This document shows, in pieces, positions 1-7,874 of a DNA stretch of 23,864 nt; positions within the stretch are counted from its first letter, which is position 1, and each line of letters starts with the position of its first letter. The notes beneath the pieces are model-generated. The model was not told where the DNA came from and searched no databases. It worked only from the letters and a program-made list of their open reading frames with translations. The DNA is taken from NCBI RefSeq assembly GCF_001571105.1, contig NZ_BCTD01000073.1; one strand, 5' to 3'. Made by a program: the position numbers and the translations under genes. The DNA comes from Azotobacter vinelandii (GTDB lineage: Bacteria; Pseudomonadota; Gammaproteobacteria; Pseudomonadales; Pseudomonadaceae).

Positions 1-213
1 TCTTTCCCGTCCGGTATGGGGCGGGCATTTCATGCGATTGCCCTAGGACTTCGGCCGAGAGCCCCGGCTGCCTGTCGGCCAAGGTTATAGCGGGTTTGTC
101 CGCGATTGGGTCGCGTCGGGCAAAAGTGTCGCGAACAGGTTCGCGCCTGCCCGGGCGCCATCGAGCTGGTTCCTCCGGCCAGTAAGCGTGCAGGGCCCCG
201 GAAGGGCCGATGG

Positions 214-2394
214 TCAGACCGCTTCCAGCTTGGCGTAGCCGAGCATCAGCCACTTGCTGCCTTCGTCCTCGAAGTTCACCTGCACCCGCGCCTGGGCGCC
301 GGCGCCCTCGAAGTTGAGGATGGTGCCTTCGCCGAACAGCGGATGGCGCACGCGCTGGCCGAGAACGAAGGGGCTGTCCGGCACGGCGGCGCCGGCGAGC
401 GGCGAGCCCTGGCCGGCGCGGACGGCGACGGGGCGGCCGGGTCCGTTGGACAGGCGCACCTCGCGCAGCAGCGCCGGCGGGATCTCGCGGACGAAGCGCG
501 AGATCCTGTTGTAGGTCTCGCTGCCGTACAGCCGGCGGGTCTCGGCATAGCTGACCACCAGGCGCCGCATGGCGCGGGTGATGCCGACGTAGGCCAGGCG
601 GCGCTCTTCCTCCAGGCGGCCGGGTTCCTCCAGGCTCATCTTGTGGGGGAACAGGCCCTCCTCCATGCCGACCAGGAACACCTGCGGGAACTCCAGGCCC
701 TTGGCGCTGTGCAGGGTCATCAACTGCACGCTGTCCTCGAAGTCGCCGGCCTGCTGTTCGCCGGCCTCCAGCGAGGCGTGGTCGAGGAAGGCCGCCAGCG
801 GAGTCTGCAGGCCCTCGTCCTCGTAGTGCTCGAAGGCGCGGGCGGCGCTGACCAGTTCCTCGAGGTTTTCCACCCGCGCCTGGGCCTTCTCGCCCTTTTC
901 CGCGCCGTGGTAGGCGCGCAGTCCGGAATCCTCGACCACCACCTGGATCGTCTGCGGCAGCGGCAGTTGCTCGACCTTGAGGGCCAGGCTGTCGATCAGT
1001 TCGACGAAGGCGTTCAGCGCGCTGGCGGCGCGGCCGGAAACCAGCTTGCCGCCGACCGCCTGGTGCAGCGCGCCCCACAGCGAGAGGTCGGCCTCGCGGG
1101 CCAGTTGGCGCAGGGTCTCGACGGTCTTCTCGCCGATGCCGCGGGCCGGCAGGTTGATGATCCGCTCCAGTGCCGCGTCGTTGTGGCGGGTGTGGATCAG
1201 CCGCAGGTAGGCCACCGCGTTCTTGATCTCGGCGCGTTCGAAGAAGCGCTGGCCGCCGTAGATGCGGTAGGGGATCTTCTCCCGCAGCAGCGCCTCCTCG
1301 AGCACCCGCGACTGGGCGTTGGAGCGGTAGAGGATGGCGATCTCGCTGCGTGTCAGGCCGTCCTTGAGCGCCTGCTCGATGCTGTCGACCACGTAGCGCG
1401 CCTCGTCGTGCTCGTTGAAGGCGGCGTAGAGGCCGATCGGCTCGCCGTCGGCGCCCTCGGTCCACAGCTCCTTGCCGAGGCGGCCCTGGTTGTTGGCGAT
1501 CAGCGCGTTGGCGGCCTTGAGGATGCTGCCGGTGGAGCGGTAGTTCTGCTCCAGGCGGATGGTTTCGGCGGCCGGAAAGTCCTGGCAGAACTGCTGGATG
1601 TTCTCGATCCGCGCGCCGCGCCAGCCGTAGATCGACTGGTCGTCGTCGCCGACCGCCATCAGGCTGGCGCCGCCCTGCGCGAGCAGGCGCAGCCAGGCGT
1701 ACTGCACGGCGTTGGTGTCCTGGAACTCGTCGACCAGCACATGCCGGAAGCGCCGCTGGTAGTGCTCCAGCAGGCCCGGCCGGTCGCGCCACAGGTCGAG
1801 GGCGCGCAGCAGCAGCTCGGCGAAGTCGATCACCCCAGCGCGCGCGCAGGCCGCCTCGTAGGCCGCGTAGATCTTCGCCTGGGTGGCGAGGAACAGGTCG
1901 CCGCCCGGCTGGATGTGCTGCGGGCGCAGGCCCTCGTCCTTCTTCGCGTTGATGAACCACTGCGCCTGGCGCGCCGGCCAGCGCTGCTCGTCGAGACCCA
2001 GTTCGCGGATCACCCGCTTGACCAGCCGCTGCTGGTCGTCGGCGTCGAGGATCTGGAAGTTCTCGGCGAGACCCGCTTCCTGCCAGTGGGCGCGCAGCAG
2101 GCGGTGGGCCAGGCCGTGGAAGGTGCCGATCCACATGCCCATCGGGCTCGTCCCGAGCAACTGCTCAATGCGCGTGCGCATTTCGGCGGCGGCCTTGTTG
2201 GTGAAAGTCACGGCGAGGATCGCATGGGGAGAAGCATTCTCCACCTCGATCAGCCAGGCGATGCGATGCACCAGCACGCGGGTCTTGCCCGAGCCGGCGC
2301 CGGCCAGCACCAGGCGCGGACCCAGGGGAGCGGTCACGGCCTGGCGCTGGGCGGCGTTGAGTGCACTTAGCAGAAAGGATAGGTCTTCGCGCAT
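214..2394 (-). CDS. uvrD: DNA helicase II UvrD
   Basis: Superfamily 1A 3'-5' DNA helicase that unwinds the nicked strand in nucleotide excision and mismatch repair; cytoplasmic. The 726-residue product has the family's normal length. Visible motifs: Q motif LNAAQRQAV (residues 12-20), Walker A AGAGSGKT (31-38), motif II VDEFQDTN (221-228), motif III GDDDQSIYGWRG (249-260), motif IV QNYRST (283-288), the TLHSAKGLEF motif V, and YVGITRAM motif VI. The C-terminal tail carries the short Tudor-like segment seen in UvrD/PcrA proteins (VLGQRVRHPLFGEGTIL). The first ATG at 2394 gives the conserved N-terminus. It diverges from the GGDEF/EAL gene across about 115 bp. I looked for a LexA box (CTG-N10-CAG) there and saw none. 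PcrA/Rep are the alternatives, but Pseudomonas UvrD fits best. Confidence 0.97.
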   Translation of the reverse strand: MREDLSFLLSALNAAQRQAVTAPLGPRLVLAGAGSGKTRVLVHRIAWLIEVENASPHAILAVTFTNKAAAEMRTRIEQLLGTSPMGMWIGTFHGLAHRLLRAHWQEAGLAENFQILDADDQQRLVKRVIRELGLDEQRWPARQAQWFINAKKDEGLRPQHIQPGGDLFLATQAKIYAAYEAACARAGVIDFAELLLRALDLWRDRPGLLEHYQRRFRHVLVDEFQDTNAVQYAWLRLLAQGGASLMAVGDDDQSIYGWRGARIENIQQFCQDFPAAETIRLEQNYRSTGSILKAANALIANNQGRLGKELWTEGADGEPIGLYAAFNEHDEARYVVDSIEQALKDGLTRSEIAILYRSNAQSRVLEEALLREKIPYRIYGGQRFFERAEIKNAVAYLRLIHTRHNDAALERIINLPARGIGEKTVETLRQLAREADLSLWGALHQAVGGKLVSGRAASALNAFVELIDSLALKVEQLPLPQTIQVVVEDSGLRAYHGAEKGEKAQARVENLEELVSAARAFEHYEDEGLQTPLAAFLDHASLEAGEQQAGDFEDSVQLMTLHSAKGLEFPQVFLVGMEEGLFPHKMSLEEPGRLEEERRLAYVGITRAMRRLVVSYAETRRLYGSETYNRISRFVREIPPALLREVRLSNGPGRPVAVRAGQGSPLAGAAVPDSPFVLGQRVRHPLFGEGTILNFEGAGAQARVQVNFEDEGSKWLMLGYAKLEAV

Positions 2395-2509
2395 CGAGGC
2401 ATTCTAGCGGCGGCAGTGAAGACGGGGCAAACTCGGGCTACCTTGCAATGCTACACCGAGGAAGATCGCCCGATCGCTGACCTTGGGACTGGATGCGTCA
2501 ATTGGAACC

Positions 2510-4681
2510 ATGGACATGAACTCCGTTCTTTCCGCCAACGTCGTGCCGCCGGCCATAGAGCCGGAGAGCATCCGGGAGCGCTACGGCGTGCAGATGGAGG
2601 CGGCCGTGAACCGTCGCCTGTACCGTGCCGCGCCGCTACCGATCATTTTGATGCTGAGCGGCGGCCTGGGCTGCGTGCTGCTGCGCTGGGAACAGCACAG
2701 CCCATCCTCCCTGGCCTGGCTGGCGCTCTGGCTCGGCCTGCTGGTCGGCCTGAGCCTGTGGCGCATCCTCGCCTTCTTCCGGGCTCCGGCGAAGCGCCAG
2801 GCCGACCCGGGCTGGCGCTTCACCTTCCTGGTCGGCGCCGCGGTGTCGGGGGCGACCCTGACCCAGACCGGCATCTTCCTCCTGCCGCTGGCCACGCCGC
2901 TGCAACAGGCGCTGATCCATGGCCTGCTGGCGGCGGCGACCATTTGCGCCAGCATGGCCTACGCGGCCAGCCTGGGCGCCTTCCTCGCCTTCGCCCTGCC
3001 CGCCCTGCTGCCCTCCAGCCTCTATCTGCTCAGCTTCGACAGCGGCGAACTGCAGGGCTGGGGCAGCCTCGGCCTGATCCTGCTGGCGGCTCTCGTGCTC
3101 AGCGCCTGGCAGATCAACCGGGCGACCCGCCGCAACCTGCTGCAGCGTTACCAGAACCGTTCGCTGCTGGAGTTCGAGAAACAGAGCCGCTGGGCCGCCG
3201 CCCGGCTGAACGACGAGCTGGCGCGCGAGGTGCAGTTGCGCAGGCGGGTCGAGGAGGAACTGCGCAGCGCGCAGAAGGCGCTGGAGGAGCGGGTCGACGA
3301 ACGCACCCGGGCGCTCACCGCCAGCGAACGGGCGCGCCGCGAGGAAAAGGCGCTGCGCCGCTACCTCTCCAGCCACGACCCGATGACCGGCCTGGCCAAC
3401 CGCAGCCTGCTGCTGCGCCGCCTGAAGCTTCTGGCCAGCCGCCCGCGGGTGCTCGGCCGCGAACTGGTGCTGATGCACTTCAACCTGGATCGCTTCAAGC
3501 GGCTCAACGAAAGCCTCGGCCATCAGCTCGCCGACGAGATCGTCCGCGAACTGGCCCGCCGCCTCGGCGGCAGCCTGCGCCGGGCGGACACCGTCGCGCG
3601 GATCGCCGTCGACGAATTCGCCGTGCTGCTGGATACCGACAAGAGCCTGGAGGAAGTGGAACAGCTCGGACGGCGCCTGCTCACCCTGCTGCGCCATGGC
3701 GTATCGGTGGACGAGCACGAGGTGGTGGTCAGCGCCTCGCTGGGGATCGGCCTGCTGTCCGCGGCCGGCGGCGATCCGGCGACGCTGCTCTGCCAGGCGG
3801 CGATGGCCATGCGCCACGCCAAGCAGCTCGGTTGCAACACCGTGCAGTTCTACCGCGACAGCCTGCAGAGCAGCGGCCGCGAACGCCTGCTGCTCGAAGC
3901 GCAGTTGGACAAGGCGCTGGGGCGCGGCGAACTGGAGGTGTTCTACCAGCCGAAGCTGAATTTCGCGGCGAACCGCCTGCAGGGCGCCGAGGCGCTGGTG
4001 CGCTGGCGCCATCCCCAGCGAGGCCTGGTCTCGCCGGCCCAGTTCATCCCCCTGGCCGAGGAAACCGGACAGATCGGCGCCATCGGCGACTTCGTCCTGT
4101 CCGAGGCCTGCAGCCAGGCGAGCGCCTGGCTGCAGGCGGGCATCGCCGGGCTGCGCGTGGCGGTGAACGTCTCCATGGGCCAGTTGCGCCAGGACGACTT
4201 CGTCGAGCGGGTCGGCGCCGTGCTGGCGAGGACCGGCCTGCCGGCGCACCTGCTGGAACTGGAGCTGACCGAGAGCCAGTTGTCGGACGATGTCGAGCAC
4301 CTGGCCCGGGTGTTCGGCGCGCTGCGCGCCCTGGGCGTGCGCCTGGCGATCGACGATTTCGGCACCGGCTATTCGTCGCTCGGCTATCTCAAGCACCTGC
4401 CGGTGAACGTGGTGAAGATCGACCAGACCTTCATCCGCAGCCTCGACGGCTCCGGCCGGGGCGGCGATGCGGCGATCACCCGGGCGATCATCGTCATGGC
4501 CCACAGCCTGGGCCTGGAGGTGGTCGCCGAGGGGGTCGAGGAGCCGGCGCAGCTCGAGTTCCTGCGCGAGCACGGCTGCGACGAGATCCAGGGTTACCTG
4601 ATCGGCCGGCCGGTGGAGGCGGCGATCCTGACCAGCCGGTTGCACGAGCAGACCGCGCAGCCATCCTGCGCGGTCGACTGA
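2510..4681 (+). CDS. Membrane GGDEF/EAL protein, probable c-di-GMP phosphodiesterase
   Basis: Probably hydrolyses cyclic di-GMP at the inner membrane. The N-terminal ~210 residues hold several hydrophobic segments forming a membrane sensor I cannot name, followed by a charged coiled coil (about 215-270). The GGDEF domain (about 285-445) has AVDEF (366-370) in place of GGDEF, so diguanylate cyclase activity is doubtful. The EAL domain (about 460-710) keeps EAL at 494-496 within AEALVRW, and also NVS, ELTES, IDDFGTGYSSL, VKIDQTF, VVAEGVE and the late Q in EIQGYL, as expected of an active phosphodiesterase. It resembles PAO1 PA5442 beside uvrD. Start: an in-frame TTG at 2483 and an ATG at 2516 are alternatives. 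ATG 2510 has a weak GGAA just upstream. Confidence 0.9.
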   Translation: MDMNSVLSANVVPPAIEPESIRERYGVQMEAAVNRRLYRAAPLPIILMLSGGLGCVLLRWEQHSPSSLAWLALWLGLLVGLSLWRILAFFRAPAKRQADPGWRFTFLVGAAVSGATLTQTGIFLLPLATPLQQALIHGLLAAATICASMAYAASLGAFLAFALPALLPSSLYLLSFDSGELQGWGSLGLILLAALVLSAWQINRATRRNLLQRYQNRSLLEFEKQSRWAAARLNDELAREVQLRRRVEEELRSAQKALEERVDERTRALTASERARREEKALRRYLSSHDPMTGLANRSLLLRRLKLLASRPRVLGRELVLMHFNLDRFKRLNESLGHQLADEIVRELARRLGGSLRRADTVARIAVDEFAVLLDTDKSLEEVEQLGRRLLTLLRHGVSVDEHEVVVSASLGIGLLSAAGGDPATLLCQAAMAMRHAKQLGCNTVQFYRDSLQSSGRERLLLEAQLDKALGRGELEVFYQPKLNFAANRLQGAEALVRWRHPQRGLVSPAQFIPLAEETGQIGAIGDFVLSEACSQASAWLQAGIAGLRVAVNVSMGQLRQDDFVERVGAVLARTGLPAHLLELELTESQLSDDVEHLARVFGALRALGVRLAIDDFGTGYSSLGYLKHLPVNVVKIDQTFIRSLDGSGRGGDAAITRAIIVMAHSLGLEVVAEGVEEPAQLEFLREHGCDEIQGYLIGRPVEAAILTSRLHEQTAQPSCAVD

Positions 4682-4684
4682 ATC

Positions 4685-6046
4685 TCAGCCGCGGGTGGTG
4701 GCGCCGTCCAGCTCGCGCATCAGGAGGGCATGGCCGAGGTCCACGCCTTCCGGTACCGGCAGGTAGAGGGTGTGGCCGTCGCCCGGGGCCACCTCGGCGC
4801 GCTCGCCGCGCTTGTTCTCCAGCGCCTCCAGGCGGAAGTTCAGGTTGCCCCGGGGGGTCATCAGCTCCAGGCGGTCGCCGAGGGCGAAACGGTTCTTCAC
4901 CTGCACCTCGGCCAGACCGTTGCGGCGCTCGCCGGTCAGCTCGCCGACGAACTGCTGGCGTTCGGACAGCGAATAGCCATGGGCATAGTTCTGGTATTCG
5001 TCGTGTACGTGGCGGCGCAGGAAGCCCTCGGTGTAGCCGCGATGGGCCAGCGATTCCAGGGTGTCCATCAACGACTTGTCGAACGGCCGGCCGGCCACCG
5101 CGTCGTCGATCGCCTTGCGGTAGACCTGGGCGGTGCGCGCCACGTAGTAGTGGCTCTTGGTGCGGCCCTCGATCTTCAGCGAATGCACGCCCATCTTCAC
5201 CAGCCGCTCGACGTGCTGCACGGCGCGCAGGTCCTTGGAGTTCATGATGTAGGTGCCGTGCTCGTCCTCGAAGGCCTCCATGTACTCGCCCGGCCGCTTG
5301 CTCTCCTCGAGCAGCATCAGCCGTTCGGTGGGCACGCCGCTGCCCAGGGTCGGCTCGGCCGGCTGCGCCCGGACCGGCTCCTGGACGTGGACGATGTTGC
5401 CCAGTTCGTCTTCCCTGCCCTCGTGCGCCCGGTACTCCCAGCGGCAGGCGTTGGTGCAGGTGCCCTGATTGGGATCGCGGTGGTTGATGTAGCCGGACAG
5501 CAGGCAGCGCCCGGAATAGGCCATGCACAGCGCGCCGTGGACGAACACCTCCAGCTCCATGCCCGGCACCCGCTCGCGCATCTCGCCGATCTCCTCCAAC
5601 GACAGCTCGCGGGAGAGGATCGTCCGGGTCAGCCCCTGGCGGCGCCAGAACTCCACGCTGGCCCAGTTCACCGCGTTGGCCTGCACCGAGAGGTGGATGG
5701 CCATTTCCGGAAAGTGCTCGCGCACCAGCATGATCAGTCCCGGGTCGGACATGATCAGCGCATCCGGTTGCATGTCGATCACCGGCTGCAGGTCCTTGAG
5801 GAAGGTCTTCAGCTTGGTGTTGTGCGGGGCGATGTTGACCACCACGTAGAAGCGTCTGCCCTGGGCGTGGGCTTCCGCGATGCCGAGCGCCAGGTGGGCA
5901 TGATCGAATTCGTTGTTGCGCACCCGCAGGCTGTAGCGCGGCTGCCCGGCGTACACCGCATCGGCGCCGTAGGCGAAGGCGTAGCGCATGGACTTGAGGG
6001 TGCCGGCGGGAGACAGCAGTTCGGGACGGAAGGCGGAAGCGGTCAT
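4685..6046 (-). CDS. trhP: TrhP (YegQ) U32-family tRNA hydroxylation protein
   Basis: Member of the U32 'peptidase' family. The E. coli homologue TrhP (YegQ) takes part in prephenate-dependent hydroxylation of uridine 34 in tRNAs, the first step to cmo5U/mcmo5U. The 453-residue length equals that of YegQ, and long stretches match it as I remember them (PELLSPAGTL, YGADAVYAGQPRYSLRVRNNEF, ALIMSDPGLIMLVREHFPEM, HLSVQANAVNWA). The U32 signature region GALCMAYSGRCLLSGY (171-186) and NQGTCTNACRWEY carry four cysteines, C174, C181, C197 and C201, likely ligands of an iron-sulfur cluster. It converges with the GGDEF/EAL gene, with only 3 bp between their stops. The ATG at 6046 gives the conserved N-terminus; no strong ribosome site is seen. 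Databases often call it a peptidase or collagenase, for which nothing here argues. Confidence 0.93.
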   Translation of the reverse strand: MTASAFRPELLSPAGTLKSMRYAFAYGADAVYAGQPRYSLRVRNNEFDHAHLALGIAEAHAQGRRFYVVVNIAPHNTKLKTFLKDLQPVIDMQPDALIMSDPGLIMLVREHFPEMAIHLSVQANAVNWASVEFWRRQGLTRTILSRELSLEEIGEMRERVPGMELEVFVHGALCMAYSGRCLLSGYINHRDPNQGTCTNACRWEYRAHEGREDELGNIVHVQEPVRAQPAEPTLGSGVPTERLMLLEESKRPGEYMEAFEDEHGTYIMNSKDLRAVQHVERLVKMGVHSLKIEGRTKSHYYVARTAQVYRKAIDDAVAGRPFDKSLMDTLESLAHRGYTEGFLRRHVHDEYQNYAHGYSLSERQQFVGELTGERRNGLAEVQVKNRFALGDRLELMTPRGNLNFRLEALENKRGERAEVAPGDGHTLYLPVPEGVDLGHALLMRELDGATTRG

Positions 6047-6268
6047 GGCGCAGCGACTCGCGGGCTAGTAGCGAAAGGGCGAGGGATTCTACTGCGCTTT
6101 ACCGGAACGCGCGCCTTTCCGGTGAATGCGGGCGACGGCCGTCATTTCCATGCTTTTCGTACGGTACGGTTTCTGCACGTAATGCCAGAGAGCCTGGCGA
6201 ACGGGTAGTCACAGCCATGGGGCGGTGTCGGGTGGTTTATACCAAGGTAGGAAATCGCCTGACGTGTA

Positions 6269-6282
6269 TTGATCCAGATCAA
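6269..6282 (+). promoter_or_regulatory. ANR/FNR box upstream of first glycine-zipper gene
   Basis: TTGATCCAGATCAA is a perfect match to the TTGAT-N4-ATCAA consensus of Anr, Dnr and Fnr. It is followed by ATGAAA, exactly as at the second box (6914-6927). Class II activation centred near -41.5 would start transcription around 6317, but no clear -10 is visible. Low-oxygen control of the gene at 6443 is inferred. Confidence 0.75.
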
Positions 6283-6423
6283 TGAAATAATTACTTTTTA
6301 TTTCAAGGTTTGGCCCATCGATAGCGTATCTGGCACCGTTCGACCCCGCCACCGCTCGCCTGCTAACGCTAAGGAGGAGCGGTCGTCCGAGCCGGTGGTT
6401 CAAGGAAGCAGAAACCCAGCAAT

Positions 6424-6438
6424 GTTCCTCGGAGGAAC
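6424..6438 (+). promoter_or_regulatory. SD-enclosing palindrome, copy 1
   Basis: GTTCCTCGGAGGAAC is a perfect 15-nt palindrome ending 4 nt before the ATG at 6443. The right arm carries the Shine-Dalgarno GGAGG (6431-6435), and the left arm is its complement. As RNA it can form a 6-bp stem with a CGG loop, occluding the ribosome site. The identical 15-mer precedes the paralogue at 7104. Confidence 0.6.
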
Positions 6439-6442
6439 CCCC

Positions 6443-6730
6443 ATGAAGAACTTCGCGATCCCGACCCTGATCCTCGGCCTGTTGGCCTTCGCCAGCGCGC
6501 ATGCCGCCGAGGCGGTCGAGGAAACCGAAGAACAGACCACCGGCAAGTCGCTGGGTGGCATGAACGGCATGATGATCGGCGCCATCGGCGGTCCGCTCGG
6601 CATGCTGATCGGGGCGGGTGTCGGCGCGCTGTTCGGCGGCAGCGCCCAGGAGGCCGCCGGCCTCGGCGAACGCGACCACGAGGCCGAAGGCGCCGACGGC
6701 GAGCAGAAGGTACTGCACGCGCCCAACTGA
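6443..6730 (+). CDS. Small exported glycine-zipper protein (95 aa)
   Basis: Function unknown. The N-terminus MKNFAIPTLILGLLAFASAHA is a clear Sec signal peptide, probably cleaved at AHA/AE. After a short acidic stretch there is a glycine-zipper hairpin (GGMNGMMIGAIGGPLGMLIGAGVGALFGG, about residues 33-61, with repeated GxxxG spacing) of the kind that inserts in, or oligomerises on, membranes. A charged tail follows. The segment from the zipper to GGSAQEAA is nearly identical to the gene at 7104, so the two are paralogues differing in their tails. Start: ATG 6443 has a strong GGAGG 7 nt upstream. An in-frame ATG at 6422 would add seven residues before the signal peptide and has a poorer ribosome site. 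The upstream ANR box suggests induction at low oxygen. Confidence 0.8.
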   Translation: MKNFAIPTLILGLLAFASAHAAEAVEETEEQTTGKSLGGMNGMMIGAIGGPLGMLIGAGVGALFGGSAQEAAGLGERDHEAEGADGEQKVLHAPN

Positions 6731-6913
6731 GTCGGCCGCTCCTCCGCCGGCCTTTCCGCATTCCGTTCGTTTCCGCCCCTCCGCTCGTTGCCCCTCCGCG
6801 CCGGCCTCCGCCAAGGTCCCGCGCAGGCCGCTTCCTGCCCGCATCGTCCCTATTGCCCGCCTGCGCCATCCATCGTTCTCGATGGCGATAAGCACAGATA
6901 CGGCTACGATTAC

Positions 6914-6927
6914 TTGATCTGGATCAA
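6914..6927 (+). promoter_or_regulatory. ANR/FNR box upstream of second glycine-zipper gene
   Basis: TTGATCTGGATCAA is again a perfect TTGAT-N4-ATCAA. The half-sites and the following ATGAAA are identical to the box at 6269, while the central four bases differ. Such conservation across two promoters supports real binding sites. Dnr would recognise the same sequence, so oxygen and nitric oxide control cannot be told apart. Confidence 0.75.
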
Positions 6928-7085
6928 TGAAAGTTCATTTTTTTGGAGGGATTCCGACAGGCGTTTGTGCGTGACGCGACATTTTGTCGCGAAACGCTCC
7001 GGGGAAAGGAAGCTAAGTCATTGATTCTACGTGCCAACCCTTCTGGCATGTTTCGTGGAATAACCATGTCGTAGCCCACTGAAAG

Positions 7086-7100
7086 TTCCTCGGAGGAACC
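7086..7100 (+). promoter_or_regulatory. SD-enclosing palindrome, copy 2
   Basis: The same GTTCCTCGGAGGAAC 15-mer as at 6424, 3 nt before the ATG at 7104, again containing the GGAGG ribosome site. The bases flanking the two copies differ, while the palindrome is unchanged. Confidence 0.6.
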
Positions 7101-7103
7101 GCC

Positions 7104-7502
7104 ATGAAAAAGTTCGGCATCCTGGCTCTGACCTTCGGCCTGCTGTCCATCGGCACCGCCAACGCAGACGAGATCGTTCGTGAAGTGAAGGACCAGACCT
7201 CCGGCAAGGCAACGGGTGGCATGACCGGCATGATGGTCGGCGCCGTCGGCGGGCCGATCGGCGCCCTGGTCGGTGCCGGCGTCGGGGCGCTGTTCGGCGG
7301 CTCCGCCCAGGAAGCGGCCAATGGCAGCGACCGCGCCTACGTGGTTCGTACCGACAGTGGCGAACTGAAGACGGTACGCTCGCCGAACCGTACCTTCGCC
7401 GCCGGCGACAAGGTCGAGATCCGCGGCAACCGTCCGTATCCGAAACGGCCCAAGACCACCGCCCTGGCCGACGCCGGCGACAGTCTGCGCGCCATCCGCT
7501 AA
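7104..7502 (+). CDS. Small exported glycine-zipper protein with basic tail (132 aa)
   Basis: Function unknown; paralogue of the gene at 6443. The Sec signal peptide MKKFGILALTFGLLSIGTANA, cut before DE, is followed by the glycine zipper GGMTGMMVGAVGGPIGALVGAGVGALFGG (about residues 38-66) and GGSAQEAA. Unlike its partner it has a further ~60-residue soluble tail (YVVRTDSGELKTVRSPNRTFAAGDKVEIRGNRPYPKRP) with a short beta-rich segment like those after glycine zippers in 17-kDa surface-antigen-type lipoproteins. There is no lipobox cysteine, so a periplasmic or outer-membrane-associated protein is more likely. ATG 7104 has GGAGG 7 nt upstream. Transcribed separately from its own ANR-box promoter. 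Confidence 0.85.
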   Translation: MKKFGILALTFGLLSIGTANADEIVREVKDQTSGKATGGMTGMMVGAVGGPIGALVGAGVGALFGGSAQEAANGSDRAYVVRTDSGELKTVRSPNRTFAAGDKVEIRGNRPYPKRPKTTALADAGDSLRAIR

Positions 7503-7511
7503 GAGTTTTCC

Positions 7512-7535
7512 GGCCCGGACCTCCGACCGGGCCGA
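7512..7535 (+). terminator. GC-rich hairpin after the glycine-zipper gene
   Basis: CGGCCCGG (7512-7519) pairs perfectly with CCGGGCCG (7528-7535) across an 8-nt loop, starting 9 nt after the stop codon. No T-run follows, so it may end transcription weakly or protect the 3' end. Confidence 0.5.
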
Positions 7536-7546
7536 TACCGCGTTAG

Positions 7547-7594
7547 GCTCTCCCGCCCCCTGCCCCCCCTGGCGATCGAAGCGGCGGGAGAGCC
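7547..7594. repeat. Perfect 12-bp inverted repeat, possible terminator
   Basis: GGCTCTCCCGCC (7547-7558) and GGCGGGAGAGCC (7583-7594) are exact reverse complements with a 24-nt C-rich spacer. The position between convergent units suggests a terminator for one or both directions. A CTTTT follows nearby on the plus strand. Confidence 0.5.
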
Positions 7595-7874
7595 GCCCTC
7601 ACTTTTCCATGTCAACCATGCCGTCGGCCCATCCGCGCAACCGGGGTCGTACCGGCGTCTTTGCGTTTTCCGCCCGTCCGCGAGCCGGATGCCCCGGTCC
7701 TCTCGCCGGGTTTCCCGGCGTCCTCGTCTTCACGAACGCCGCGCGGTCGAATCGAGATGGATGTCGATATGCTCGATCATGGCTCCGGGTATCGAACGGA
7801 GCGGCGACGGCCTGCCGGTTTCGGCCACCCTTCCTGGTACGTCATCGCGAAAGCGCAGGACACTCATGGAAGAC

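Larger units (their letters stand above)
6047..6442 (+). other. Intergenic region with leader of the first glycine-zipper gene
   Basis: The 396 bases between trhP and the first glycine-zipper gene hold no convincing gene. A 7-bp inverted repeat (ACCGGAA 6101-6107 with TTCCGGT 6117-6123) lies just upstream of trhP. An ANR-type box lies at 6269-6282 and a long leader, roughly 125 nt if the box activates from -41.5, leads to the ATG at 6443. An in-frame open stretch back to 6269 overlaps the ANR box and is not credible as coding. Confidence 0.5.
6731..7103 (+). other. Intergenic region between the two glycine-zipper genes
   Basis: These 373 bases hold no gene I can support. Just after the first gene is a weak GC hairpin (GGCCG 6734-6738 with CGGCC 6748-6752, then TTT), a possible terminator. 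The second ANR-type box lies at 6914-6927, then a T-rich stretch and a leader of up to about 140 nt. The second copy of the SD-enclosing palindrome ends the region. Confidence 0.5.
7503..7874. other. Intergenic region between convergent units
   Basis: These 372 bases lie between the second glycine-zipper gene and the last gene of the ABC operon, which converge. They hold the two strong inverted repeats listed separately and a weaker one (GCTCCG 7782-7787 with CGGAGC 7797-7802) that could end the ABC operon. I see no gene in them. Confidence 0.5.

Noticed and set aside
194..208. Terminator just after uvrD (GGCCC/GGGCC, 5 bp)
   Set aside because: The stem is short, with no T-run on the minus strand. 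In such GC-rich DNA this is expected by chance.
1..213. Possible gene fragment at the left edge
   Set aside because: No frame shows a recognisable protein or ribosome site; only short GC-rich repeats are present.
106..2370. Very long plus-strand open frame (754 codons) over uvrD
   Set aside because: It is the antisense shadow of uvrD in high-GC DNA. The product is low-complexity (A, G, L, V, Q, D rich) without domains, while the minus strand encodes all helicase motifs.
2395..2509. LexA/SOS box upstream of uvrD
   Set aside because: No CTG-N10-CAG arrangement with an AT-rich centre was found in the 115 bp.
6424..6438. RsmA/CsrA binding site in the SD palindrome
   Set aside because: GGA is present, but the folded form does not show the usual ANGGA in a hexaloop. 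It remains possible but is not supported enough to call.
6209..6895. Minus-strand open frame across the first glycine-zipper gene
   Set aside because: It runs antisense through a gene with signal peptide, Shine-Dalgarno and zipper, and its product has no recognisable features.
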